From assembly GCA_005281725.1 (NCBI GenBank), contig SSBO01000012.1, positions 12,015,851 through 12,079,850 of the forward strand: DNA of 64,000 nucleotides. Reading direction: 5' to 3'. The notes under the pieces are model-generated. The model saw only the letters and a program-made list of their open reading frames with translations, was not told the origin of the DNA and did no database searches. Both the position numbers and the translations under genes were made by a program. This DNA comes from Wuchereria bancrofti. Taxonomy: Eukaryota > Nematoda > Chromadorea > Rhabditida > Onchocercidae. Positions 1-13,500 of the stretch are shown here, in pieces; position 1 is the stretch's first letter; every line of letters starts with the position of its first letter.

Positions 1-390
1 TAGTGGGCATTGACTTGCAACAAGAGCATGATTATTAAGTAAGGAGCTATCAAATGATCTTTGCTCTTTATATAGTAAGAAATGGGTTTTAATATTGTAG
101 CTTCCCAAAGGATGACTATCAGCTTAAAAGACCTTACAATATTTCGACATTGCAAGCAAATTTGATTTGGAACAAAGGAGTAATTTTTAACATATTAAAC
201 AATGTACATACCCTTTGTTAAGATAAAAATGTCGGGACAAGCAGATAAGCTCAAGTATAATGGGAAGATGAATGATGAAATAATGATTGCTTACATGATG
301 TATAATTTGAAACAGTTTTACATTTCTAATGTTCAATTAAAACGAAATTTAGTATTATGGATTAATACAATTTTATTGATATATTTGGTA
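1..390 (+). repeat. Dispersed repeat, copy A (inverted relative to 17,805-18,196)
   Basis: This stretch is the reverse complement of 17,805-18,196, with only about nine substitutions and a small indel over 390 bases. Similarity stops abruptly at the hexamer TTGGTA (385-390). The other end is cut by the window edge. Copy B continues into sequence with a TATA-like motif and an AATAAA, so a piece of an LTR-type or other transposable element is possible. An 81-codon open frame runs across it (202-447), but half of that frame lies outside the shared part. I do not call it a gene. Confidence 0.75.
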
Positions 391-430
391 AGTCATTTGG
401 AGGTTCGAGATTATTTCGAGTTTCGCGACA

Positions 431-528
431 ACACCGGATTGCAATAGACATTACACCGGATTACAATAGACATTACACCGGATTGCAATAGACACTGCAT
501 CAGTTTGCAAGAGACATTACACCAGATG
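431..528. repeat. 22-bp tandem repeat, about 4 units
   Basis: A unit close to ACACCGGATTGCAATAGACA plus TT recurs four times head to tail and decays in the last unit. It is a minisatellite directly beyond the end of the dispersed repeat. No function is evident. Confidence 0.8.
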
Positions 529-1695
529 TTCATTTGCATACATGACAGATGCATGCTGTTATAATAAAATTAAAGCGGAAGATTACGATGTGAATTTTTG
601 TTAGAAATACAGCTGAGGAATCTAAAATTCCTTAAATGATTCATAGCTGATTCACAGCGTTGTCGTCGTTTGAAATTGGACGGGTTTTTTGTATTATTCG
701 AGAACAATTGACCGAATAATTTAATTTTTGGTGGAATGATTTAAGGCGATGACAATCGCTTTTGATAACTCGTTTCTTCCTTTCTTTCTCTTATTTCCGA
801 CATTCAATAATATGTTTGCAGCATTTCATCTGATCTTTTTACATACAACAACCATTTGATGTACAAATAATTAGGTAAGTCGACTTATTTCATTGCTTCT
901 CACTTGAATCATTGTAATTGTCGCGAATTTCAATATCGCGAAACTTCAAATAAAAGAAATAAAATAAATTTATATGAAATTTAATCATTCAAATTGTAAA
1001 TAATTGTTGACAATGCTGAATCATTCAGTTCTTTACTTTTAAATATTTTTCAAGCGGCTAAGCTCTTATTTTAAGATACATTCCTCGTTTTCGGTTTTGC
1101 TAGTTTCCTACTCAGTGCATTCGAAACATTTAAAGGATCGGTTCAAACTGCATAACTTGACTTGGAAAGAGTAAGTATCCATGAAAATGAATATTATAGT
1201 CAATCTGATACCTGAATTTGATCAATTTATCCCATTAGCATTTTATGCTATGCTAAAATGCGAGAGAAAACAAGACCGTACAGAAATAAATTTTATGAAT
1301 GCAAATCAAAAGTCGAGATTAATCTACTAACTTGCCACCAATTTAAAAGATAATAGCATGAAAATTTTCAGAAAAACCAGCTCAAGCTAGAATAAACTAT
1401 AATCTCGAGAAATGACAACATAAAGCCAATTTATGTACTCCATTCACGAATTATTGTTAAGAAAGTGAGGTTATGAACTGATAAACAGTTCTTTGCTATT
1501 TCTACAGACTCTCGAATGGTCAACGTTGAGTAATCGATGGTCATTCTTTATTGATGCAAGAAAAAGAAAACAACACGAACTGTCGCGCGATGCACTCTTT
1601 TATTGTCAAATGCACACATCAGAAGTGATCAAATAAAAACGAAAACAAATAAAATATAAAATATGTCAATTACTGGAACAATAAAAATGTCCGAT

Positions 1696-2010
1696 TTAAT
1701 CGATCAAATAATGAAACGAGTGAAATTTATTTTTGTGCAAAATATTTGCTGGCATTGGTTTTTTAAAAAAGAGAGGGACAAGGAAGGAGGAGAAAAAGGA
1801 AGAGAAGTTCATCACTGAGAGAATTAGCATCATAGTGACTCACTTTGTTCAGNTTAATCGATCAAATAATGAAACGAGTGAAATTTATTTTTGTGCAAAA
1901 TATTTGCTGGCATTGGTTTTTTAAAAAAGAGAGGGACAAGGAAGGAGGAGAAAAAGGAAGAGAAGTTCATCACTGAGAGAATTAGCATCATAGTGACTCA
2001 CTTTGTTCAG
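1696..2010. repeat. Contig-join duplication (157 bp twice around one N)
   Basis: Bases 1,696-1,852 recur as 1,854-2,010 with a single N between them. By eye the copies are identical. The pattern fits two contigs whose true overlap was not merged, not a genomic duplication. Confidence 0.85.
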
Positions 2011-2597
2011 TTCATTTATTACTAATAATATTAATAACTCGTCTTCAACAAAAAAAAAAAACTTTTAGTGGGATAATGTCACATTGAAATTCGTGGGATA
2101 ATATCACATTATGGATGATTAATCTTTTCTTCATTATTGTTTAAGTTTACTTCAAATTAAACTTCTGTAAAGACATGATATTAATTAATCAAATTACTCA
2201 AGTAGAAGATAAAATAGCTAAAAAGCAATTAAATTACTTATCTCAAATTATTCTATTTAAAATATAGGAAGCAATTTTGGTAGCAATGCTGCTATTTGTC
2301 GAATAACTATTGTTAATTGCTGTTGTGTTAAATGTTGCAAATGCCTCCTGTGGGAAGGATACTTTCCTTCTTTATTCATCTTTTAAAGCATTAAAAAAAA
2401 TTTTTAAAAAGAATATGTACAACAAAGTTTCATTATCTTTCTTTGCTATTCTTCTATAAGGATGGGAAAGAAGAGGCAAAATGAGATGAAATTAGTTGGA
2501 GGGAAATATCCTGGAAGACAGATAAATATCCTTTATCAAATGTATCGTTAATTGATTTATCTCTGCTTTTACCAGAATATATCCACTCTATTACTAT

Positions 2598-2746
2598 AGA
2601 AATGAGGAAAGGGAATTCATGATTTGTTCCATATAAGTGACGACTGAATGAAAAAAGGATATGTCTAAGAAATATTCCAATATCATTAGAGGATGATATT
2701 TAAACCAGATGACCGAAGAAATCACGAATTCCCTTTCCTCATTTCT
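2598..2746. repeat. Inverted repeat, 26-bp arms
   Basis: The arm at 2,598-2,623 (AGAAATGAGGAAAGGGAATT onward) pairs with 2,721-2,746 with one mismatch. They are separated by about 97 bases. It could be a small MITE-like remnant or a chance hairpin. No target-site duplication was recognised. Confidence 0.6.
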
Positions 2747-4560
2747 TCGTATCATTTACCATTATAAAGCACAATCTGCAATCTAATCCCAACATAACAG
2801 ATGCTTCCACTCCTATTTATAATAGTGAACAGATTCGCATTACTTGGACACTCATTAAGCTAATGAAGGAAAGAATAAACCAACTAATTAGCAAACCATC
2901 AATACAAAATCATATCGACACACTCATCTAACCCATCAAATCGCCAAGAGTTATAATTGTTCCAAAAGTGTACTGAAGAAGTGTTTATTTCTAGAACTAA
3001 CTTTCCAAAACTTTTCTTCCTTTATTCCATGGCTTCGAATTCTCAATACTGACTGGTGACTAATTAAATAATGGGACCGTGAAAAGCTGGCGAACCCACT
3101 TTTTCAGCTATTAGTGACAACTTCTATAAAAGTAAATTACTCTGTCTTGGCAAAATAGAAAACCCATCTCCTAAATAAAACAAAACATTACCAATACAAC
3201 TGATGGACACTTTAACTAAGGTATCCGACTCTAAATCTAATGATTATTAATAGAATGAAAACGAATCTCATCGCTCATTAATACTCTTTTTATGTTGAAA
3301 CAATGGAAAACATCATCTATATCCCAAATAACTAAATACATTATAATTTCAAAACATGTACATCTTGTGTTATCGATTATTGATCTTCATATCCATCATT
3401 TGAAATTGAAAAGACCAGATTTTAGAAAAGAAGTTCGTTTTTTAACAATGCAATAAATACGTAAAAAAATTCTAAATCGATTATTGAGCATTAGCATTGC
3501 ATGGAATAAGCTCTTCAAAAAACGCTAATTGGAGCCCCCTAAGTTTCCAGACTATCATCAGCTGTAATTCATCAGTACTTGTCAGAATAACCAGCACACT
3601 GACGATTCACATTCAAATTAGGCTAGACTGACTTATAAATGGGTTAAATTTCAGTAATACTTTAAAGTAGTAACACTTAATATATTGCAAGAAATAAGCC
3701 AAATATCAATCCTGCTTTGAAAACCAATGCTTCGAATCATTAACATCAAAGCACATGCATCATAAACTGTGAATAGACTTTGGTATAAAAAATGTACAAA
3801 CACTACTGTTTCATATCAGAAACCATAATTACAGATGAACGATGTTATAAGACAGGAACAATAAAAACTGAAACGAATCTAGTATGAAATTGCCGAATAC
3901 ACATGGTTACTAGTCTTTTCAGTTCACAACATCAATTTCCCACAAGCATACCCACAAGAATCTTATTCAGCAATTTTTTCTCAAGCCTAAGATTAATTTG
4001 AATAAAATATTACAAATGTCTCACATCTACCGGTCCATCATTCTTCCAGTACAAAGTTTAAAGCTTCAAAGCAAAAAACAGTGATAAACCTATCAGCAAT
4101 CTGAGAAATGCCAAATGCTGCTTACAAACGATCAGTGATTGATTCCATCTTTGGTAATAACTTAATATTTAACTTACTTCAATTCACTTGATTTATCTTC
4201 CTTCCTACCAATATAAATTAAATGTGAAATGCTTGAAACAAATAAGTTAATAATCTATTATAGTAAGGAAGCAATGCAAACAATCTAGTGAAGAACAACA
4301 GATTCCTAAGGATTTCCTATAATAATAACATCTACCTCTTTTTTCCCCGGTACTTCCAAAATCTTTTTCACCAAGATCACAGATATTGCGATCTAGTACC
4401 GAATCCCATTAATGGCATGATGGACTGGGATTCTTTTTTTCTCTCTTGGAAATATATGAAACTATCTCTTGCAACTGCAGTACAAATTTTGGTACATGAA
4501 AACAAAATAATGGGAAAGAGAAAGCATAGCACAAATAATTCAAATCAACGTTACTGTTAG

Positions 4561-7500
4561 TTACTGCAAGTCGGAATCAGTGCTAGTAGTGGCGAAAAGT
4601 TGTTTTGACTGCTTTTGCTCTATGCCAGGTTGTACTTTGGATAGTAAGCCAAAATGAGCAACAACGACTGGAAAAGAAGTTGGACCAACGGGAATTTCAG
4701 ATGTTATCCCAGATATCGATCGTTTTTGGGTGCTTTGAACTGATGCTGACACATTCTCCAACATTATCGACTGCTCAAAAGATAAAAGTATATAAAAGTA
4801 TATAGAAAAAGATAAAAGTAAAATGCTCAAACTATCAAAAAATTTACCGGTGTAGATTCCCAGAAATATTTTACTACTCAACACATTGCCTTTTTCTCTC
4901 TTAACGTGATAAGAACTCCAGACTTCATGATGTTTTTGTTAGAGTAATTCGGTATTCTAAGTAGATAAGACTGAATAGTTTGATAATGATTCCATCATGG
5001 AACTCATTCGCAAGCTACGAACATAGTCATAACCAAGATAAGATCACGGAAAAGTTACATTTACTAGATGATTGCATTGTTCCGGTAAAAAACATAAAAC
5101 CTACGAACTGTGAATAAAGATAGCTTATAAATATTTTGCTTCAAATTTAGGAGAGCAATGAAGAAATTCAATTACTAAATTCTCTCTGGAAATGTTATTA
5201 AACTCTGGATATAAAGTCAGGAAAATAGAAGTTTTACACGGAAGTATATGGTTTGTCTTACAAGTTGGAAAAAGAATTAAAACACAAAGAGAGGAGAAAA
5301 TAATGTTTTCATGAGTCAATCAGTAACGCAAAATGAACTGATAGATTTTTAAACATAAAGAAAAATTTAAACAGCTGCTGTTAAATGAAGTAAAATTTCG
5401 TAATCTCCCAACTATTGTGTAGTTGCCCGGAGCTCTATCGAAAAAATAACGACTGGTTTAGAAATAGCTAACAGAAAAATTATGGAATAAAAACTTTGTC
5501 ATCTCATTCATACTTTCCACCAAAATTTTTTAACTAGTTTTCTTTCCTAAAAAATCCCTAAGAAACATTGAAAAGGATGAAAAACAAACTCACAAAATAC
5601 TTCAGAAAATAGCTACATAAAACTATACATTTATTTTTTTTAAATAAATTCTTCAGTTATCTTTAGTTTTTTTAAACTTTTTTAGTTTTCTAAACATTCG
5701 CACCCTTTCTTTATCTTTTTCTTCAGTAATAGCAACCATCTTAGAATCATCTCAAATACCGTCAGTTCTCATATGTTTGCTAAACTGCTCAAAAAAAAAA
5801 AAACTTTTGTTTAATGAACTACAAATTTCGATTAAGTTTAGAGAAAGATCGAACTTCTCTAGAATTTCTAAATATTCACTCAAAATCGATGACAGAATTA
5901 ATCAAATTTTGTTTTGAAATACGAAAAGCTAGTCTTCAAATACTTAAACACTGAAGAAAACCTGATATATTTTACTTTCAAAAATACACAAGATATAGTA
6001 CCTGGGTAGAAATAGGCTGCGCAGGACTTGCTGAGACTGCACCGGAGGAGAGCTGCTGCTGTTGTAATTGCAATTGCCTTTGTTGCTGTTGCTGTACAAG
6101 TACTGCTAATGAATTGACTACTTCAACTGGAGCAAATTGCTTCAAAATCTGATTTTGGCTTTCCAGTTGTGCAACCTGAAAATAGCAAAATAATACTCCT
6201 AAGTCTCAATAAGAAATTATAATCACGAGATAAGCTTAAACTACCCATAAATGATTTTTTTGCTGGTCACAAAATCACAGGACCAGAGTTTCAAGCAAAT
6301 GACCATTTACCTTTGCTTCCAATTCAACAATTGTAGAGCGCAAAATTTCTACTTCCTCGCGGACAGCAAATGTCAGATGGGTCTTGACCAAATCCTGAAC
6401 GTACAGCAGAATACATAAGCTTTTGAAAAAGATAATGAAACGTTTTATAAAAAGATTTGCTCGTACAGAAATTGCCCTCAATATTCACTTTTCTCTGGAG
6501 CGTTTAGTAATATTCCGCCAATAATGACTAATGACTTACTAATAATGGATGACCTAGTAGATTCGATTATTTCTAATAAGCGAACATCAAACATTCATGT
6601 TCAATACTAACTCTTTAAATAACGCTGATATTCAAGTAACAACTCTGAAATCAAAGATGACCTTTCTTTTTTAATTCCAAAAATTTGGACATTACAATTA
6701 AACTTTTCAAAATTCATAGAAAATGTCATTGGAAACAACTCTCTTTTGCTATTTTAATAATAAAAATTCTAATGAAGATTCTATCTATAACCACCACAAT
6801 AGAAAAGTCATTTCCTGATTCAAAAAATTTAATCGACAATTTAGACCAAAAAACCTAGATTTTTAGATTTAATAAAACTTCATGAATAATGTTATTAAAA
6901 TCCAAGCTAAAAGTAGTCCTAAACACGAAAATGAGTTTAGCATGTAACAGGGTGCTAAATCTTTCAAACAATAACAATATATAAATAACTATAAAACTGA
7001 AGTGATGTAGGATAAGATGGTAAAGGAAACAGTGATAACAATGAGACTATAGAATGCAAAATACCTGAAAAAAATGGAAAAAAGCAAACTAACCATAGCT
7101 TGTTCAATTTTATTATCAATAGGTACTACCTTTTGACCGGTTGCTGATGTACTTGTTGTTGCCCTGTAAGCACACTATTGAGTATCATCATTTTTTTCTT
7201 AACTTGTTACACTTCATAAATTTCAATTAAAAACTATTTAATTATATATAAAAATTTAATTTCGCGGAAATTTTCCATTTGAAATTCTTTATCGAATATA
7301 AAAATTATGGAGCTAACCAGGTAGCAAGTCACCGCAAAATTAGGTAATAATCGATTTTTAATTCCGAACAGTGAGTACTCTGTGGCACATCCTTACTCAT
7401 TCCTGAGATGGATTCATTCATTTCGAAAAAAGATTTTTGAATGAGTCAAAACAAAAAGATACACTTTATGTTTAGAATCAGCATCGATTACAAACAAAGA

Positions 7501-10500
7501 AAGAGAAGAGGAGGACAAAAAAAGAATACAGTGTTCAGCTGTAATAAACTTCTTATTAAAAAGAAAAGTATCTAATAAAATCTCTCCGGAAGAATAATGA
7601 ATGATAATAGACTGAAAGGAAAAGCAGTGGATGTCCCGACCAACTTTTAAATTTATTTTAATAAGGTTACAAAAGTTGAAGTATAAAAAAAGATTTGAAG
7701 GTCATACTTTTGACTTTGATAATCACTAACTACATTTTCTACTAATGAGTACATCCTGGCCATATTTTTTTCTTGTAAAAATATGATTAAATGAATTATC
7801 ATAAATAAAGGAATAGTCGATAGGGTAATAAAGTAAGCATACTATATAATTAATTAATTCAGCGGAATACTAACTGCAATTAAAGCTTTTAATCTTTGTT
7901 ACACTGACTTATTTTTACGTCACCAGGATTACATCTCAAAACTCTCCAGCTATCAATGTCAGATACAAAAACAAATTTTATGGAAGATAGAGTATAAAAT
8001 ACGGAGTTTAAAAAAAGAGTAAAGCTGAATTTAAATTGAAACAATAAGCAAAATTACAAAAGAATGCTTTCATCAACAATATATTGAATTTGATGCTAAG
8101 AGACAAAACAGTGAGATCTGAAAGACTTCTAATCTTTGCGATTATAATTAGTCAGCGTATTTGAGTTAGAGGTTCTACTGACATAAACGTTCCCTTCACC
8201 GTACACATGATGTCATATAGTACTTGGAGTGGCAGTGATATCAGTGATAATCATTTCGTTATCATACCCATTACTTGATAAATCCCCATGCACTGGGAAT
8301 ATAACAGTCCTTATCTCTTTTTGGAATTGATGACTGCAATGCTTTAAAGTGCATGAAACAAAATCAAAATACTAAAAACTCTAATACATTAGACCAAAAA
8401 AATTCGAGAAATTAGCAAATTGCCCCGAGCTTTATTGTACAAAGCAAAGGAAGCAGAAAGGGAAGGCAAACAAATCATAGAAAACTAATTAAGNAAAAAC
8501 CTAGATTTTTAGATTTAATAAAACTTCATGAATAATGTTATTAAAATCCAAGCTAAAAGTAGTCCTAAACACGAAAATGAGTTTAGCATGTAACAGGGTG
8601 CTAAATCTTTCAAACAATAACAATATATAAATAACTATAAAACTGAAGTGATGTAGGATAAGATGGTAAAGGAAACAGTGATAACAATGAGACTATAGAA
8701 TGCAAAATACCTGAAAAAAATGGAAAAAAGCAAACTAACCATAGCTTGTTCAATTTTATTATCAATAGGTACTACCTTTTGACCGGTTGCTGATGTACTT
8801 GTTGTTGCCCTGTAAGCACACTATTGAGTATCATCATTTTTTTCTTAACTTGTTACACTTCATAAATTTCAATTAAAAACTATTTAATTATATATAAAAA
8901 TTTAATTTCGCGGAAATTTTCCATTTGAAATTCTTTATCGAATATAAAAATTATGGAGCTAACCAGGTAGCAAGTCACCGCAAAATTAGGTAATAATCGA
9001 TTTTTAATTCCGAACAGTGAGTACTCTGTGGCACATCCTTACTCATTCCTGAGATGGATTCATTCATTTCGAAAAAAGATTTTTGAATGAGTCAAAACAA
9101 AAAGATACACTTTATGTTTAGAATCAGCATCGATTACAAACAAAGAAAGAGAAGAGGAGGACAAAAAAAGAATACAGTGTTCAGCTGTAATAAACTTCTT
9201 ATTAAAAAGAAAAGTATCTAATAAAATCTCTCCGGAAGAATAATGAATGATAATAGACTGAAAGGAAAAGCAGTGGATGTCCCGACCAACTTTTAAATTT
9301 ATTTTAATAAGGTTACAAAAGTTGAAGTATAAAAAAAGATTTGAAGGTCATACTTTTGACTTTGATAATCACTAACTACATTTTCTACTAATGAGTACAT
9401 CCTGGCCATATTTTTTTCTTGTAAAAATATGATTAAATGAATTATCATAAATAAAGGAATAGTCGATAGGGTAATAAAGTAAGCATACTATATAATTAAT
9501 TAATTCAGCGGAATACTAACTGCAATTAAAGCTTTTAATCTTTGTTACACTGACTTATTTTTACGTCACCAGGATTACATCTCAAAACTCTCCAGCTATC
9601 AATGTCAGATACAAAAACAAATTTTATGGAAGATAGAGTATAAAATACGGAGTTTAAAAAAAGAGTAAAGCTGAATTTAAATTGAAACAATAAGCAAAAT
9701 TACAAAAGAATGCTTTCATCAACAATATATTGAATTTGATGCTAAGAGACAAAACAGTGAGATCTGAAAGACTTCTAATCTTTGCGATTATAATTAGTCA
9801 GCGTATTTGAGTTAGAGGTTCTACTGACATAAACGTTCCCTTCACCGTACACATGATGTCATATAGTACTTGGAGTGGCAGTGATATCAGTGATAATCAT
9901 TTCGTTATCATACCCATTACTTGATAAATCCCCATGCACTGGGAATATAACAGTCCTTATCTCTTTTTGGAATTGATGACTGCAATGCTTTAAAGTGCAT
10001 GAAACAAAATCAAAATACTAAAAACTCTAATACATTAGACCAAAAAAATTCGAGAAATTAGCAAATTGCCCCGAGCTTTATTGTACAAAGCAAAGGAAGC
10101 AGAAAGGGAAGGCAAACAAATCATAGAAAACTAATTAAGTTTCAAAATTTAATCATAAATCTTATCGTCGATCAGATCTTTTCTCCCTGATTTGTACGAA
10201 ATCCGAATGAATTGACGACACGAGACTGGACGATGCTTACCTCACAACTTCGACAAAATCGAGGAATACAGTTGATGAGCTGGTGGATATTTTAGGATTT
10301 GGTTTGTCGGGTATCTCACCGAAGCCCAAACTTGACGTAGACGAACTAGACTGCTGACTTGTATACAGTGAGGGTGGTATTGGCTGAATCTTAGCGGAAC
10401 TTCTAGAACTAATCGACGAAGCACTCCATCGATGTACGGCATTACCCTGAGCGGTATCCGGAGTGGTTGGTGGGGTAATCAGGGCTCCCGACTGATTATC

Positions 10501-13500
10501 GAATGTTGTTGCTGTAGCCAAGTTAGTCATTAACATTCCACTCATACACGATGCGATAGTTTGTCGCCGCTGTGCTTTAGAGGTTGACTGACTATAGTTG
10601 CAAAGGATCGCCAAACTTGAATCCAACTCCTTCATCGATACAATGCGCGCATATTCCACACAACAGGTGGAAGGTGATGTTGGAGGTGAACTACGTAGAA
10701 AAACCATCTTTATTGTCTTTTCTTGCCGTTCATTTCACTTATCGATTAGTTATCAGTAACTTCTGGATATTTCCCATAAATCAGAATAACAGTCAACAGA
10801 TTTGCTAATGGGAGAAAAACAACATATGATCGGTGGATTTTATACCAAACATCCACAATCAAAGAAAAAAGAATAAGCACTTTTTATCTCAGTAATGTTT
10901 ATTCTTTTTCTCAACTTTCCAATACTAGCAAATTCACCTTTCCAATAATTAATGTGCGTTCTGCATGTGTGCACCTTCTGGCAGAAGGCTAAATGAATAG
11001 CGCATCCACGATAGAATGATAAAAAAGAAGCAAAATTCGAAGAGCAACCAAAATAAAGACCAAAAATACAAATATAGGCGTTTCTGCTTCCCGCTCTCCT
11101 TTCTCTGCAATAGCAAGTCATGAAAAACGCATTTTTCCATCCGAAAATTTCCGGAAACTAATTTTCCGCGAACTTTCCCCGAATAACACCGAAACAAACA
11201 ACGAATGCTGGTTGACACAATCGTTCAAAACAACTTTCGCATCTGCTAAATAGCATTGACCTATAACATGTAAACAGCAAGTAAACTGGGAAGAATGCAA
11301 TCCATTGGTCAGCTGGGACCACAAGGTTCGAATGAAAACCAAAAATAATAAAAGCAATGAGAATACTATGCTAGCTTACTAAAAATTGTATATGACAGCA
11401 ATATAGTAAGGTATTGCTACTACAACTGCTTCAATTCAATTTCTAAAAATATATTAAATTAAAAAAAAGCTACATTATAAAAGATCAAAATGTCTCATCA
11501 TAACAGAATATAATAATCACAAGAATTAATCTACGATACATATTTGGAATATATACCTGCTTACTGCAGTTTAATTGACATGATACCTACTGTTTACACA
11601 GTAGGTATCATGTCAGGAAGGATGAAAGGGAGAGAGAGGGAAGAGAGAGAGAGAAAGAAAAAGAGAGATAGAAAGAGGAAGAAATTCAAAACTACATACT
11701 TTAATAAATCAACTCAGTCGATTGCAATTATAAAATAAACAGATAAGTCATTGAAGAATCTCCCACTGAATACTGATTCAAGAAGGATGCAAAACAGCAT
11801 CGTAATTTGCATGTTTTCAGATACTAACTTTTCAGTGACCAAAAACAAGTCGTTTTCCTGCTTTGAAAACAAGGAAATAATATTTCTAAGAGTATATCAA
11901 GTTAAAATGATGTACCCGATGTTATCTAACAATAAATTCTGAGACTATGCAGCCATTCACACTGCAATAGAACTGCAACTGCTCTTAGCAATATTTATAA
12001 GACAAGCTAACAGCATCCAAACTACTCAATCACCACTTCCTCTCTTCCTTCGGTACTTTTTTCTTTTCTTTTTTGTCTTCACATGAGCATATATATTGAG
12101 AAAATGAGAGAAAAAAGCGAATGATACTGATTTCATGTTTTTGATTTGTTACTGTTGAGACTGCACTTCACTATATACAATCAAATTTTCAGAATTTTAG
12201 AATAACTTTTTGTCAGTTAAAACTGTATGAAAATATCCGTATAAAATGTTCATAAATCTAACCTTGTTTACTCTTTAAGAATCATCCTAATCTCTTTAGT
12301 ACCATTGTTAATCGCTAACAGCTTAATAATAGGATTGTGGAAATTGCACTTATATAAAAAAAGTAATCAACAGGAACGGAACATCATAAAAATCATTTAA
12401 TGAAAATTGGGAGCACCAACTGTCTAAAAAAGCACTAATTATTGCAAATTTATTGATATGAGCATAAAAAGTGGGAAAAGATACAATGTTTCATAGAATT
12501 TGTTTAAACAACATTTCGAAACTTCAATTCACTAAACACTTCAAGCAATGCTTTGTTATCCCATATAAAGGAAAACTATATGAGCTACATTTATCTGTGA
12601 CTAATGCTAATAAATTCGGCAGCAAGTGAGTTTCACCTTTGGTGAATGTTACTATGCCTCTTTATGCCTCCAACTAAAAACCCAATTTTAGTTCCTTCAT
12701 TTATATATATTTAAATAGCACATAGCTATGATTATGCGATACTATCAGCACTTTTCATTCAAAAATCACTTTGAATCAAAAGAAAAAAAAGAAACAATAA
12801 TCTTAAATGATGTAGAAAACACGAAGAAATGTTGCTTCCCTTTGATTTCATATTAAAATGTATAGAAAAATAATTTTCGAGAATAGTTTAGTAAACTCCA
12901 AAACGAGAGAAAATATTATATAACAGGTCAATAATTTATCATCTGCATTTATGCAAAAATGAAACATAATAAATTCGAAGAAATAAAAATCCTTCCCGAT
13001 AAAAGTTTCTTGGTTCATTCAAAACATAAAACCAAATAAACATTAACCAGCCAATCTTTTGAAATTTTAAAATGGTTTTTAATTAACATGTTGACTCTAA
13101 ATATATGAAATACAGTAAAAGTTCATATGAAAGTATTTTTAATAAAAATTAAGAATTTCATTTCAAGTGAAGTAATGAGTGCTATCGGAAAAATGTTTGA
13201 AAGTTCTAAAATTTTTAAAAATTAGAAATTGTTTATTATAAAATGCATGAGCGTTGCTTAAAGAAAATGATTTTTTCTCCGCTCCTTTCAAAAAGCAGCA
13301 CAGAGGTAAAATAAACCAGCTCAAGGCAAGTTTTGTCAAAGCGCTTCGCAAATAGTAATTTTCCATTTTAATGCAAACCGGAAGAATTCAAAATACAAAA
13401 AACAGCAACATTTAAAGAATGACGCTTACGAAGCTGCATATTATTCGTTTTGAAACTATCTTATGTCGTTGTACTTTTTTAATTTTTCAAACATTCTTAG

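Larger units (their letters stand above)
529..4560. other. Intergenic, no gene seen
   Basis: AT-rich DNA with no open frame that I can tie to a protein family on either strand. The frame at 1,733-1,924 lies across a contig join and is an artefact of the duplicated overlap there. The right-hand part should contain the 3' untranslated region of the minus-strand TSC22-family gene ending at 4,561. I could not place its polyadenylation signal with confidence. Confidence 0.5.

Noticed and set aside
202..447. 81-codon plus-strand open frame at the window start
   Set aside because: It crosses the end of the dispersed repeat into unrelated minisatellite sequence, and copy B keeps only part of it. The composition is that of translated AT-rich DNA.
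10840..11357. Overlapping minus-strand open frames upstream of the 450-bp TSC22 exon
   Set aside because: The three frames conflict, contain no recognisable domain and have no splice sites joining them in phase to the gene. A promoter or 5' UTR is possible but unsupported.
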